Positions 41,477-50,843 are shown, counted from the first letter of the stretch. The stretch is 56,122 bases of DNA from Ectopseudomonas mendocina (GCF_007049795.1 NZ_SCFY01000027.1:1-56122); one strand, 5' to 3'. Notes: generated by a model not told the origin, from the sequence alone. A program made the numbers and translations.

Positions 41477-41751
41477 TGTTTTTTGTGCTGTTGAGGGGGT
41501 AGAAGCCAAGCGCCGGGATTCCTTCGATGAGGTCCATCTGAGGGGATTCGTCTTGCATCCCCGCCCCTCCTGGGAATGAGGATGGGGGCGTCGGCGTACG
41601 ACTTCGCCAGCACCACCGGCAACATTCCAAGGGAAGGTGTCTGCGTTGGACCTCGTAGACAGCAGGTCAGAATTTGCGTCGCAGCAGGTGCCGTTGGGCT
41701 TTGCTTAGGATTGTAATGTGGTGCGGCAGGAGGAGATGCTCAACGAGCAGG
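41477..41751. other. Non-coding stretch between att region and ncRNA candidate
   Basis: A 95-codon minus-strand frame (41630-41343) crosses the arm repeats and ends just past the tRNA fragment; it has no recognisable domain and I do not call it. Nothing else is supported here. Confidence 0.4.
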
Positions 41752-42106
41752 AAAAAAGTACTAATGGCCCGTTCAACATTACTGTGACAGAGGGTGCAGC
41801 ATGCCGGGGAAAGTCCGGCATTGCACCGGCCCGTTTACGAAAACCTGTAGCTAGGGCGCTGAAGAGAACGTGGTTGCAATAGTTTCAATGCTGGATTCTT
41901 TTGCATGCCACGAAACTGCACGTGGAGTATTCACACGTCCGCATCTGGCATGGGCAAAAATTTTCAGAGAGCTACTGCTAACGAAAAGTGTATAAGACGG
42001 CCCGCTCCTACCGTCTGGTTGCCCGCCCCCCAATTGATATAGGGAGAGAGCAGGCGCTTGTGTGTGGGCTGCCAACAGCCATTAAGGGTAAAGCGGAGCG
42101 CCACGA
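41752..42106 (-). ncRNA. Candidate DRT3 non-coding RNA with ACACAC template
   Basis: Directly after the drt3b stop, the minus strand shows a series of hairpins. GGCTG-TTGG-CAGCC (42080-42067) is followed at once by CACACACA (42066-42059). Next come AGACGG...CCGTCT (42016-41995), a two-step stem CATGCCA...TGGCATG enclosing ACGTG...CACGT (41952-41904), and GGTGCA/TGCACC enclosing ATGCCGG...CCGGCAT (41827-41793). A weak stem TAATG...CATTA is then followed by TTTTTT near 41757-41752. No credible ORF covers it. DRT3 systems carry an ncRNA, and an ACACAC template for poly(GT) synthesis by Drt3a has been reported as I recall. Ends are estimates. Confidence 0.62.
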
Positions 42107-44179
42107 TCAGTATACCTCGCGGCTTCGCTTTGCGTCGAGCTCTTTACCTAGGTCAAACTTATTACCCCAGGCGGTGAACCATTGGTCGTGGGATGCCTGA
42201 ACTGACGATAGACCCGCTGCATCTAAGGAGAATATTTGCCCAATATGTGCCTTGGTGGCTGTACTTATGTAAGGGCAGACTATTAGGTCAAGAAATAAAA
42301 TTAATGTCTCGGCATCATTGGGGTAGTGAGCCTTCATGTGATCAATTTTGGAAATAATATGGTCTTCTAGAAAGGATTTTAGTTTCGTGTATCGAACCTT
42401 GTCTTTAATATAGGCTAGCATCGTTGTAATTGAGAAGTGGCTCATGAAGCCCGCTGGGCGGATATAGGCTCCTGTACTATTGTCCTCTTCTATAAGGAAG
42501 TGTCGAAGAAGAACTGAAGTCGGTAACCAGTACTCCCTGCCAATCTTGGATAAAGAAGTTAGTAAATATAAGCTCTCAATTTCGCGATGAATGCTCATTG
42601 TGTTTTTTTCAAGTTGCTGCAATACGTTTTCGTGAGCGTATTTAAATAGCAAATGTTTCAGTTCGTATGGAAGGCCCTGTGCGTGCAAGAAATCTACAGA
42701 GGTTGTAATCATCCTGCAGAGTCGAATGGTGTGGTTTACTTTTGGGCTGGCTGAATAGGCAAAAAAAGCGAACTCCATGATCGCAAGCAAAGTTTTGGAG
42801 AGGCGCTTTCGGTCTAGATCTGATTTGTCACACTCGATATAGAGTTTTAATAATTTTTCGAGCTTGTTCTCAATTATGGCGAAGGTGTAATTCAACAGAT
42901 CGCCATAGGCAACGCCAGCTTCTTTTATTGCGGACTTGTACCTAATTATCAAGCGATTTGCATTGGTGGTGCAGGATAGTTTCTTTGTTGGAGGGATGGT
43001 GGGATCGTCCATTGACTCCTCTTTGCATGTTGGGTCGATCTCTTCATTTAAAAGGGTGGAAATGCGCTCTTTGGCTATTGTGATTTCGGTGATTATTGGC
43101 TTTTGATAGTGTTTAATTTTTGCGCTGTTAATGCTTAGTTTTTTAGATTTTAGGATTTCTTGGAGAGTTTCAAATATTTTTATTTGTGTGGATTCGTCCT
43201 TGTAAAAAATAAAAAAATCATCCACGTATCGAAAGATTTCGTAATCAACTTTGTGAGTTAGGTTGTCTCTGGTTGATAATGTCTTGAGGAGTTCCGTATC
43301 GATCGACTGCAAAATGATCTCTGCGAAAATTCGAGAAAATTCAGGGCCAATGACGATGCCGTTAGTTTCTTTGTGATTCAGGTTCTGCATGAGGGCATCA
43401 AATTGCCCAGCGAAGGTGCTCTTTGATTCTTCGAGATAAAATTTTGTCTGATCCTTGCCGAGAATGGCCCAGGGCAGCGAGTGAGTGTAGATACTATCGA
43501 AGCACTTGTTTACATCAATCTGTATCATCGCATTGTATTTTTTCTCGCTGCGATGGTACTCGTTAGATTCAAAGAATCGATGAATGTTTCTGTATTTTTT
43601 GTATACAAAGTAGGAGCCCAGTTGCTCGTATTCCCGGTCCTCCTCTTCAATCCCCCCTGCTTCGTCTAGGCGTTCCTCATGAAGCCTGTCTTTATAATAA
43701 GCATAGCGTGATACCGACACAGGGCGACGTATAGAGAACTCGCTAATGGATGTGTAGTACGTTATTAGGGCGCTGTGTGTTGCATAGAAGTTCGCAACTG
43801 CAACCTGGTTGCGTGGGTGCGCGATACTTAATGTTCGGCCATCAAGGTTATGGGCGACGCGGAAACTGAAGGGTATGGTCGTCATTTGGCATTTTTTTAG
43901 CGGTAAATAGTGGCGTGTTTTTTGTTTTCCCCATTCCGTTATTTTTTCTGTCAAGATTTGAGTCTTGGAATCAATTCCGAATAGTAGCCGCATTGTCTGG
44001 TTTAGATCAGGCGTTTCACAGATCCAGCGTAGCAGCCCATTCTCTATCTCGACGCTATTGTTTCTCAAAAAACGATAGTATCCTCGGTTGGAGAATGTCG
44101 GAGGCACCTCAAATGGCAGCATGTCCATTAATACTGCTCTTTGCTTCTTGTGTGTGAATGACGTGCGCCGCTTAGACAT
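42107..44179 (-). CDS. drt3b: Defence-associated reverse transcriptase, DRT3b (UG8-like)
   Basis: The 690-aa protein has an RT domain at about residues 100-370: IQIDVNKCFDSIYTHSLPWA (Asp 222), GIVIGPEFSRIFAEIILQSI (about 274-293) and EIFRYVDDFFIFYKD (YVDD 318-321), so the three metal ligands are present. The long C-terminal part (about 400-690) is helical and has no nuclease motif that I can see. Its start overlaps the drt3a end by 8 bp. Pairing of a ~450-aa and a ~690-aa RT with a downstream structured RNA matches DRT type 3. Base composition is clearly AT-richer than the flanks, a sign of transfer. Unrelated tandem RTs are the main alternative. Confidence 0.78.
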   Translation of the reverse strand: MSKRRTSFTHKKQRAVLMDMLPFEVPPTFSNRGYYRFLRNNSVEIENGLLRWICETPDLNQTMRLLFGIDSKTQILTEKITEWGKQKTRHYLPLKKCQMTTIPFSFRVAHNLDGRTLSIAHPRNQVAVANFYATHSALITYYTSISEFSIRRPVSVSRYAYYKDRLHEERLDEAGGIEEEDREYEQLGSYFVYKKYRNIHRFFESNEYHRSEKKYNAMIQIDVNKCFDSIYTHSLPWAILGKDQTKFYLEESKSTFAGQFDALMQNLNHKETNGIVIGPEFSRIFAEIILQSIDTELLKTLSTRDNLTHKVDYEIFRYVDDFFIFYKDESTQIKIFETLQEILKSKKLSINSAKIKHYQKPIITEITIAKERISTLLNEEIDPTCKEESMDDPTIPPTKKLSCTTNANRLIIRYKSAIKEAGVAYGDLLNYTFAIIENKLEKLLKLYIECDKSDLDRKRLSKTLLAIMEFAFFAYSASPKVNHTIRLCRMITTSVDFLHAQGLPYELKHLLFKYAHENVLQQLEKNTMSIHREIESLYLLTSLSKIGREYWLPTSVLLRHFLIEEDNSTGAYIRPAGFMSHFSITTMLAYIKDKVRYTKLKSFLEDHIISKIDHMKAHYPNDAETLILFLDLIVCPYISTATKAHIGQIFSLDAAGLSSVQASHDQWFTAWGNKFDLGKELDAKRSREVY

Positions 44180-45530
44180 TCTTCCAGGTCCTCACAATAA
44201 CTTGCAGTTCTTTTGTACTAAAGTTGTGGAATCGGCGCTGCTCGAAGCCTGTAGTGAATTTGAGTTTTTTTAGCTGTTTTTGCAGGCTGGTTCGCTTGAG
44301 CTCATCAATGCGCCTGCTGAGCTGTTTGTCGAGTAGTGCGAAACTAGTTAGGTTTGTTGCGATAGGGTTGTTGAAGTAAATCCCGGTCGCTGCACATGAT
44401 TTGCTGTTAGAAAGGCGTGTATTGCCCGTTAGAAACTTCACGCGTCCAACTAGCTTTCTGTATGCGCTCCTTGAGCTGATCGACTTCTCTCGCCAATATT
44501 CTGCAAATGCTGAATTTATCCGTGTTCTATACTTTGCTACCTTGGCTGCGCTTGGGCTGATATCAACTTTTCCTCCCGATTCGACTAAGAAGCGATAGCC
44601 CAGATACTCGAATTTCTTCGGGTTGGTGTTGGCTAAGTTGAGTTCAGATGTTTTGGCAGTATTGTGTGTAAGCCCGTTTTCGCCAAAGATTGAGGTGATC
44701 TGGTCCTTGAAGGATCCAAGAGCTTTACCTGCTGGTGGTCGTGCAAAAACGGCAACGATATCATCGACAAATCGACAATATAAAACTAGGCCGGGAAGCT
44801 TTATAATTGAGGTGTCAACTGGTTTTAAATACAGTTCGGCCAAATACGCACTAATACCGACCCCTCTGGGGATGCCTGTCGTGGCGCCGGATATATCACC
44901 GTATGAGTCTAATACCTGCTTAATATATTTCTTTGACGCTGGGCTCAATAGTTGGTCACGATCAATTTTTTCCAATAGTCGCTTGCGGTCGATGCTCTCA
45001 TAGAATGACGAGATATCGGTGCGGACGATCTCGAAAGGAAATTTGCTGCGGAGTATGTCGCGAAGCTGGCAAGCTAAGTCGTGACGATTGGCTTGTTTGA
45101 CGCCATATATAAAATGAATATTGCGTTGAAGCTGCTTGATAACAAAGAATGTTTCTGGCTCCGTATCAATGCAAAAAACTGGCTTTCCCTTTGGTCCGGT
45201 TTTCTGAGACAGGCAGATCTTGAAGCATGGTTTGAGAACTCTTTGGCTTATTTCACTCATAAGAGTGTCAATCGCAGAGGATTTTTGTTCTTTCAGAATT
45301 GCAAGTTCGTCTTTTAAATTGCGTAGCCTCTCTTGAAAGTCTTCAGCTTTAAATGTGGCTTCGATTTTTCTAAGGTCGCGAATGCTTTGTACTTTCTCTC
45401 TTATAGCGAGTGTTAACGGTTTTAATGCCGGGAAATAGCGTGTTGCCAGATCGACACCTTTTCGATTTTCAATGTCATAGATATGGCGAAAATTTTCTGC
45501 GGAGAACATCTGATCTAGCATCATGAGCAT
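44172..45530 (-). CDS. drt3a: Defence-associated reverse transcriptase, DRT3a (UG3-like)
   Basis: The 452-aa RT has a helical N-terminus, then the fingers and palm: FEIVRTDISSFYESIDRKRL (Asp 172), SGATTGIPRGVGISAYLAEL and LVLYCRFVDDIVAVFARPPA (VDD 255-257). After the palm comes a thumb-like region with EYLGYRFLVESGGKVDISPS. No group II intron maturase X or HNH domain is present. ATG 45530 has only a weak GAG upstream; ATGs at 45524 and 45521 are alternatives. It is first in a two-gene operon with drt3b. In DRT3, the a-subunit is described as the RNA-templated polymerase. Confidence 0.78.
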   Translation of the reverse strand: MLMMLDQMFSAENFRHIYDIENRKGVDLATRYFPALKPLTLAIREKVQSIRDLRKIEATFKAEDFQERLRNLKDELAILKEQKSSAIDTLMSEISQRVLKPCFKICLSQKTGPKGKPVFCIDTEPETFFVIKQLQRNIHFIYGVKQANRHDLACQLRDILRSKFPFEIVRTDISSFYESIDRKRLLEKIDRDQLLSPASKKYIKQVLDSYGDISGATTGIPRGVGISAYLAELYLKPVDTSIIKLPGLVLYCRFVDDIVAVFARPPAGKALGSFKDQITSIFGENGLTHNTAKTSELNLANTNPKKFEYLGYRFLVESGGKVDISPSAAKVAKYRTRINSAFAEYWREKSISSRSAYRKLVGRVKFLTGNTRLSNSKSCAATGIYFNNPIATNLTSFALLDKQLSRRIDELKRTSLQKQLKKLKFTTGFEQRRFHNFSTKELQVIVRTWKNV

Positions 45531-45719
45531 TCATCTCGCTTGATTCGGTTTGGTAGCTAAGGTCGAAGCCGTGAATAATTTCTTTATGTGACCAGCGCTC
45601 AGTTGGCGTCTTATTAGTTGTCGGGCCAATCTGGTGGCTGGCCACTGAGAGCAGTTCCCCGTAAAGGGGGAGCTCTATGTTCAGTCTGAATACGCTCGGA
45701 TGTTGTGTTCTCGGTTTTC

Positions 45720-46490
45720 TCAAAGGCTTTGCACGGCTCTGCACTTGGGAAATGTCGAGCATCCCCAGAATTGCTGCCCCGCTTTCGGCCCTGATTTCAC
45801 GGTACGAATCAGCAACGCGCTGCCGCATTTCGGGCATTGCCTCTCGACTGTCGGGTCACTCCGGCGCTTGAGGTTTTGCACGTGCTCGCGGTGGGTGGCG
45901 AGGGTTGGCGCGCAGCGGCTGTTTTGCAGGGCTTGCAGCATGGCGTCGACTTCAGACTCGCTGAATACCTGCTGCTGGAATGACTTGATGTAGCGGATAA
46001 AGCCGATGCCCTGGGTCACGTTGTCTGGCACTTCGGTTTTGAAGGTGCTGCCGCCGATGAAGGTGATCACCGAGTGCAGGTGCTCGGGTTTTACGCCAAG
46101 GGTGGCTTCCAGGGCTTTGAGGTGCTTGTAGTTCTGCCGCAGCGGGTTCTGGAATTTGAAGGTGCGTTTGTAGAGCTTCTGCGTCCACTGTGGCTGCTGT
46201 TCACTGCCAAAGATCCAGCCGCTCATGTTCTTCGTTTCCAGCACAAAGATGCCGTAGGGCGAGAGGAATACGTGGTCGATCTGCGTGGTGCCGTCTGGCG
46301 TGTTCAGCGTGACGTTGTGCAGGCGGCGGTAGGTCTGCTTATCCAGCTGCCAATGGGCAAACAGCCGCACCAGGAGTTCGCCGATATGACCCTTGGCCCA
46401 AGGCGACTTGAGCAGGCCGATCAGTAGCATCAGCGGGATAAACCAGCCCAGCGTGCCCCAGACCTGGGCGATGATGGGGGTGAAGTCCAT
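45720..46490 (-). CDS. NERD-domain protein with topoisomerase-type zinc finger
   Basis: The 256-aa protein has an N-terminal transmembrane helix (VWGTLGWFIPLMLLIGLLKS) and a NERD nuclease-related domain with the PD-(D/E)xK-like signature GELLVRLF...TTQIDHVFLSPYGIFVLETKN (Asp and E-x-K). Near the C-terminus lies a C4 zinc ribbon, CPKCGSALLIRTVKSGPKAG with QQFWGCSTFPKC. It is upstream of drt3a on the same strand with a 189-bp gap and is divergent from the metallophosphoesterase. NERD proteins are thought to act on DNA; a defence role here is suggested only by location. Confidence 0.85.
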   Translation of the reverse strand: MDFTPIIAQVWGTLGWFIPLMLLIGLLKSPWAKGHIGELLVRLFAHWQLDKQTYRRLHNVTLNTPDGTTQIDHVFLSPYGIFVLETKNMSGWIFGSEQQPQWTQKLYKRTFKFQNPLRQNYKHLKALEATLGVKPEHLHSVITFIGGSTFKTEVPDNVTQGIGFIRYIKSFQQQVFSESEVDAMLQALQNSRCAPTLATHREHVQNLKRRSDPTVERQCPKCGSALLIRTVKSGPKAGQQFWGCSTFPKCRAVQSL

Positions 46491-46677
46491 TTCTTAACCT
46501 TCAGTAATCCTGAGTTATCTGGATATTACCGAAAGTAAGCGTAAATGAACGAAAGTATTCAATGAGGCCTCTAGCACGGGCCATTGCTGCTGATTGTTCG
46601 ATAGAACGCGGGCCGGTATATGTGATTATGCACCTGGTAGGGCTCGCCGCTCAGCCTGGCTAAATCACCGAGAAATG

Positions 46678-47418
46678 ATGATGCGTATTCACCTGCTGTC
46701 CGACCTGCACAATGAGTTCAATCCATTTGCTCCAGAGCCTCTGGACTGTGATGTGGTCATTCTGGCGGGGGACATCGATGTCAAAGCGCGTGCTGTTGAG
46801 TGGGCCAAGAAATCCTTCTCTGGGCCGGTGCTGTACGTCCCAGGTAATCATGAGTTTTACGGCGGGCACCTCACGCACACCCTGCAGAAATTAAGGGCGG
46901 CGCAGGATGACCGAGTGCGAGTGTTGGATCGGGATGAGGTGATCCTGGCCGGCGTGCGGTTTCTTGGGGCAACCATGTGGACGGATTTCGCTGCTACCGG
47001 CAACCCGCCGATGGCGTGCATGAGTGCCCAGAATGCGCTGAACGACTTCCGGCAGATCCGAACTGAAAGCTACAGGCGCATCCGGCCCGCAGATTTGGTT
47101 GCCCAGTCAGTGCAGACGAAAGACTGGCTGCGCATGAAGCTGTCAGAGCCATTTGGCGGGCCAACGGTGGTGATCACTCATCATGCGCCGACGCTACGCT
47201 CTCTCCAGGGCAGCCCGCGCGCCGGCACTCATATGGATGCCGCGTATGCCAATCGCTGGGAAGGCCTTATGGGTGGCGAGCAGATGGCGCTGTGGGTGCA
47301 TGGGCATTCACATACCGCGGCCGACTATGACGTGGCGGGCACCCGTGTGGTGTGCAATCCGAGGGGGTATCCGGGTGAAGAGACAGGCTTTCGCCCGGAT
47401 TTGATCATCACGCTTTAG
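46678..47418 (+). CDS. Calcineurin-like metallophosphoesterase
   Basis: The 246-aa protein shows all metal-binding motifs in order: LLSDLHNEF (D-x-H), VVILAGDIDV (GD), LYVPGNHEFYGG (GNHE), VVITHHAPTLRS and ALWVHGHSHTAADYDV (GHxH). The product should be a cytosolic phosphodiesterase acting on nucleotides or nucleic acid. Three consecutive ATGs (46675, 46678, 46681) leave the start ambiguous; I take MMRIHLL. It is convergent with the GIY-YIG gene, overlapping by 11 bp. Confidence 0.85.
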   Translation: MMRIHLLSDLHNEFNPFAPEPLDCDVVILAGDIDVKARAVEWAKKSFSGPVLYVPGNHEFYGGHLTHTLQKLRAAQDDRVRVLDRDEVILAGVRFLGATMWTDFAATGNPPMACMSAQNALNDFRQIRTESYRRIRPADLVAQSVQTKDWLRMKLSEPFGGPTVVITHHAPTLRSLQGSPRAGTHMDAAYANRWEGLMGGEQMALWVHGHSHTAADYDVAGTRVVCNPRGYPGEETGFRPDLIITL

Positions 47419-48616
47419 CTGTGCCTTGGCTGACCAGGCGAGCCGTTTTTGGGTCATATGCGAAATCGGTAATCGATCCATCCCGAATGCGCTCAACCGC
47501 CTCATCGATCACATGCAGCGGCACTAGGAACCACTCCCTGGGTTTGACTGGATGGCCGAAGCGGTCTTCGATGGTTAAGTCCAGCTGCGCCGCGCCGAAC
47601 AGGCGGTGGAAGATGTTTTCCAGCCTAGTGCGGTTCAGATTGTGCAGCTTGTAAGTAGCGACCACCTCCACATCAGCCAGCAGGTAGGTGGCATCTTTGT
47701 CCGCCCCTGCGATGCGGGTTTCCACCTTGCCACCGGTCACGCCGATCTTGTGGATCAGCTCGCGGTGCTCGGCCACGAAGGGGTGGTTAGACTGGCTGCG
47801 CAGCACATAGATAGTGCCGCTTTCTATGTCGTCCGGCTCGGCGATGTCGCTGAACAGTGGGCCTGAGTCGACCTTGATCAGCCGAGATCCGGCACGCCCC
47901 TCACTGTCCTTGTAAAGCGCCCGCTGTAGGGATCGTAGCAATAGATCGCTTTCCGTCTCATTGGAGTAGATGACGCGCAAACGCCCATTCGTCTCCGCAT
48001 TCGGCGTTTTGTAGGTGTCCCCGACTTCTGCGACGTAGGCAATGAGCCCGCTCAGAATGAAGAAGTCTCCAGCCTCAATACTGGCGTTCTTGCCAAAAGG
48101 CTTGGCCACCCAGCGCTTTTGCTTGAGGCCTACTTCCACTTCATCAAACAGCGGCTTGAACTTCTCGAAGTCTTTACAGGGGTTCCGAGCGGCCATCTCT
48201 TCTGCCGCCTTTATTGCCGCACTGGAACGCACATGCCGCAGTACCGTGATGTCGTCCTGCTCGACGGACTCACTGCCGATGCCCAGCTCGGCGAGCAAGG
48301 CGTCCTCATCCAGGTCATCCACATTGGTCGTGGTGACAGCAGTACCTGACAGTAGGCCGTGAGTATCCAGGCCAGCCAGTAGGGTTTGTGCCTCTGGCAG
48401 CTTGCGCAGTTGATCCAGGCGCACGGCATACAAGCGTTCGAAGATGTCGCGGTCTTCGCCATGCAGCGGAACGCGGCCGTGGGTCTGATAGAAGCGCTGA
48501 ATGTCCTCGAAGCCGGCGATGATGCGCTCTTCGCGAGGAGTTCGAGTGGCTGTCTGGAGCGTGGGGACTTCTACCCCCAGCGCATCCAGCAGGTCGTCAT
48601 CGTTCATATCAGCCAT
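47408..48616 (-). CDS. GIY-YIG nuclease (T5orf172-like), restriction-operon subunit
   Basis: The 402-aa protein carries a GIY-YIG domain in its C-terminal third. GTIYVLRSQSNHPFVAEHRE is the GIY strand, LIHKIGVTGGKVETRI replaces YIG with HKIG and keeps the catalytic Arg, and HNLNRTRLENIFHRLFG supplies the catalytic Glu. The N-terminal two thirds is helical and acidic and has no family I recognise. MADMNDDD at 48616 follows GGGGGAA and overlaps the helicase stop by 8 bp, so it is coupled. It probably delivers DNA cleavage for the methyltransferase/helicase system upstream. Confidence 0.82.
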   Translation of the reverse strand: MADMNDDDLLDALGVEVPTLQTATRTPREERIIAGFEDIQRFYQTHGRVPLHGEDRDIFERLYAVRLDQLRKLPEAQTLLAGLDTHGLLSGTAVTTTNVDDLDEDALLAELGIGSESVEQDDITVLRHVRSSAAIKAAEEMAARNPCKDFEKFKPLFDEVEVGLKQKRWVAKPFGKNASIEAGDFFILSGLIAYVAEVGDTYKTPNAETNGRLRVIYSNETESDLLLRSLQRALYKDSEGRAGSRLIKVDSGPLFSDIAEPDDIESGTIYVLRSQSNHPFVAEHRELIHKIGVTGGKVETRIAGADKDATYLLADVEVVATYKLHNLNRTRLENIFHRLFGAAQLDLTIEDRFGHPVKPREWFLVPLHVIDEAVERIRDGSITDFAYDPKTARLVSQGTAKA

Positions 48617-50720
48617 TGGCGGATTCCCCCTGCGCCGCTTTGGCTTGGGCACGGTAGCGTGCCAATGCGGCTACGCCTTCAGCCAGGCGTTTTTCCCAGG
48701 CATCGGCGGAGTTGATGTCGGGCAGGCGGCCGCGCTCATTCTTGAACTGCAGAGCACGCTTGGCCAGCTCTCGCGCCTCATCTTCGGGGATGCTCACCTT
48801 CTTGGCCACAATGCTGGCCTGCACCTGGCGCAGGGATTTCTCATCCATCGCCTTCGCCAGCACCGCATAGGCGGCATCGAAGGGGTTGATCCGGTCTATC
48901 AGGTCAATATCCAGTTCGCGCACGTTAACGAACTTGCGCACGCCATCCAGCAATGCCGTGCTGCCCTGCACGTTGTCGCTACCGTTAGCATCGACCTGCG
49001 CCAGTGCCAGCTTGGCCTGCTGGGTAATGTTCATGGCGGCGATGGCGTGCTGACGGATGGCTTCCTGGTCAACGTCGCTCAAATCGGGGTAGCGCTCGCG
49101 CACGATCTTGCCCATGCGCAGTTGGGTCAGCTCTTCCGGCAAGGTGTTTTCCTTGTCGAACAGGCCACGCTCCAAGACGGTTTTGTCTTGCAGGAAGCTG
49201 GTCACTACTTCGTTCAAGTCTTCTTTGCAGATGCGCGTGGCTTCTGTGCTTTGCGGTGTGGTCAGGCCGTTAATCTCGACATGGAACTGGCCCGTGGTTT
49301 CATTCACGCCCAGGTTGGTGCCGCCCGCTTGATAGCCCTCTGGCCCGTAATTGAAGCCTTCTTTCGGCCCGGTATCTTTCGGGGTGAACTCATAGCGCGG
49401 GGCGAGCACCTGTTCCATCAGTAGGCTGGCGGAAATGGCCTTGAGCATATCGTTTACCGCTTCGGCTACAGCAGCTTGATCAGCCATAGGCTCGGCGATC
49501 AGGTTAGTGAAGCGCGAGCGTTCCTTACCCTCGGCATCGCGGGTAGCGCGGCCAATGATTTGTACGATTTCGGTCAGGCTCGAACGGTAGCCGATGGTTA
49601 GCGCATGCTCGCACCAGATCCAGTCAAAGCCTTCCTTCGCCATGCCCAGCGCGATGATCACATCCACGTTATCGCGGTTGTTCTTCTGTGCCGGGTCTTT
49701 CAGTGCGCCGAGCACTTTGGAGCGTTTGCTTGGGTCGCTGTCATCCACCAGGTCGGCCACCCTCAGCGTGCGGCCGTCTTTGGCTTTGATCAGGTGAAAG
49801 CCGGTGGTCGGGTCTACACCTTGCCAATCGCCAAGCGCACTCATGATCTCGTTGACCTCGCGCTCCTTGTCCTTAAGGCTCTCGCGGGCATTTACGTTTG
49901 GAATGTGAACGATGGTTTTCAGCGCCGGGTCCAGCACTTTGGCTACCGCATCCACGTATCTGCCGGTGTAGAAGAAATAGCCAATATCCAGCGACTTGAG
50001 CCAGCGATAGCCGTTGAGCTGCTCATAGTAGGTGTACGTCACCGTCTCAAATTTGTTCTCTTCCGACGGGGCCAGCACGGCCTCGCTGTCACCACGGAAG
50101 TAGGAGCCGGTCATAGCAACCAGGTGCACCTTGTCGCGGTTGATGAACGCGCTCAGTTGGCTGCCCAGCTTGTTGTCTGGGTTGGCGGAAACGTGGTGGA
50201 ACTCGTCGATGGCAATCAAGCGGTTGTCGAAGGCGTCGATGCCCAACTCTTCCACGGCAAAGCGGAAGGTGGCATGGGTGCAGACCAACACCTTGTCGTC
50301 GCTATTCAGGAAGGCGCGTACGGCATCTACCTTGGACTTGGCCACACGCGGCTCATCGATGCCAGGTGCATTGCACAGGTTCCACTGCGGGGCTACTTGC
50401 CAGTCCCAGTAGAAGCCGTGCTTGCTCAACGGCTCATCGGCGAAGCTACCGCCAATGGAGCGCTCGGGCACTACGACGATGGCCTGTTGCAGGCCCTGGT
50501 TATTCAGCTTGTCCAGGGCGATAAACATCAGGGCGCGGGACTTGCCCGATGCGGGCGGCGATTTGATCAGCAGATACTGTTCGCCGCGTTTGGCATAGGC
50601 GCGCTCCTGCATGGTGCGCATGCCCAGCTCATTGGCCTTGCTGGATGCCCCGGTGTGCGCTGTAGCGATGGATACCGACGGCACCGTGTAGCTATTGGTT
50701 GGGTTGGTCTGTTCTGTCAT
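48609..50720 (-). CDS. DExH-box helicase/translocase, restriction-type
   Basis: The 703-aa SF2 enzyme has Walker A LIKSPPASGKSRALMFIALD (about 54-61), DEFHH (172-176) in LIAIDEFHHVSANPD, motif III-like VAMTGSYFRGD, and motif VI QIIGRATRDAEGKERSRFTN (about 385). It resembles the Res/HsdR translocase core but lacks an obvious C-terminal PD-(D/E)xK nuclease motif. Position between RhuM and the GIY-YIG nuclease suggests that it moves along DNA and passes cleavage to the GIY-YIG subunit. It starts 123 bp after the RhuM stop. Confidence 0.85.
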   Translation of the reverse strand: MTEQTNPTNSYTVPSVSIATAHTGASSKANELGMRTMQERAYAKRGEQYLLIKSPPASGKSRALMFIALDKLNNQGLQQAIVVVPERSIGGSFADEPLSKHGFYWDWQVAPQWNLCNAPGIDEPRVAKSKVDAVRAFLNSDDKVLVCTHATFRFAVEELGIDAFDNRLIAIDEFHHVSANPDNKLGSQLSAFINRDKVHLVAMTGSYFRGDSEAVLAPSEENKFETVTYTYYEQLNGYRWLKSLDIGYFFYTGRYVDAVAKVLDPALKTIVHIPNVNARESLKDKEREVNEIMSALGDWQGVDPTTGFHLIKAKDGRTLRVADLVDDSDPSKRSKVLGALKDPAQKNNRDNVDVIIALGMAKEGFDWIWCEHALTIGYRSSLTEIVQIIGRATRDAEGKERSRFTNLIAEPMADQAAVAEAVNDMLKAISASLLMEQVLAPRYEFTPKDTGPKEGFNYGPEGYQAGGTNLGVNETTGQFHVEINGLTTPQSTEATRICKEDLNEVVTSFLQDKTVLERGLFDKENTLPEELTQLRMGKIVRERYPDLSDVDQEAIRQHAIAAMNITQQAKLALAQVDANGSDNVQGSTALLDGVRKFVNVRELDIDLIDRINPFDAAYAVLAKAMDEKSLRQVQASIVAKKVSIPEDEARELAKRALQFKNERGRLPDINSADAWEKRLAEGVAALARYRAQAKAAQGESANG

Positions 50721-50843
50721 GGCGATTCACTGCTCATCGGTGAGCTAGCGTCCTTAATTCGTCCAACAGCCTGCTGGAAAAATGGGGTTTCTAGCGAATA
50801 TATGCACGTGTCATAGGCTGTCACAGCCTGCTGAGCAATTGGC

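Noticed and set aside
41343..41630. 95-aa minus-strand frame next to the tRNA fragment
   Set aside because: It covers the integrase arm-like repeats, has no RBS or family match and ends four bases from the att core; more likely chance.
41752..45530. Retron (msr/msd with one RT)
   Set aside because: Two RTs without a retron effector gene, and the RNA lies downstream of the RTs and not upstream; no msr/msd-type inverted a1/a2 ends were seen.
45475..45837. 120-aa minus-strand frame spanning the drt3a start and NERD end
   Set aside because: It is out of frame with both genes, overlaps real coding sequence at each end and has no recognisable domain.
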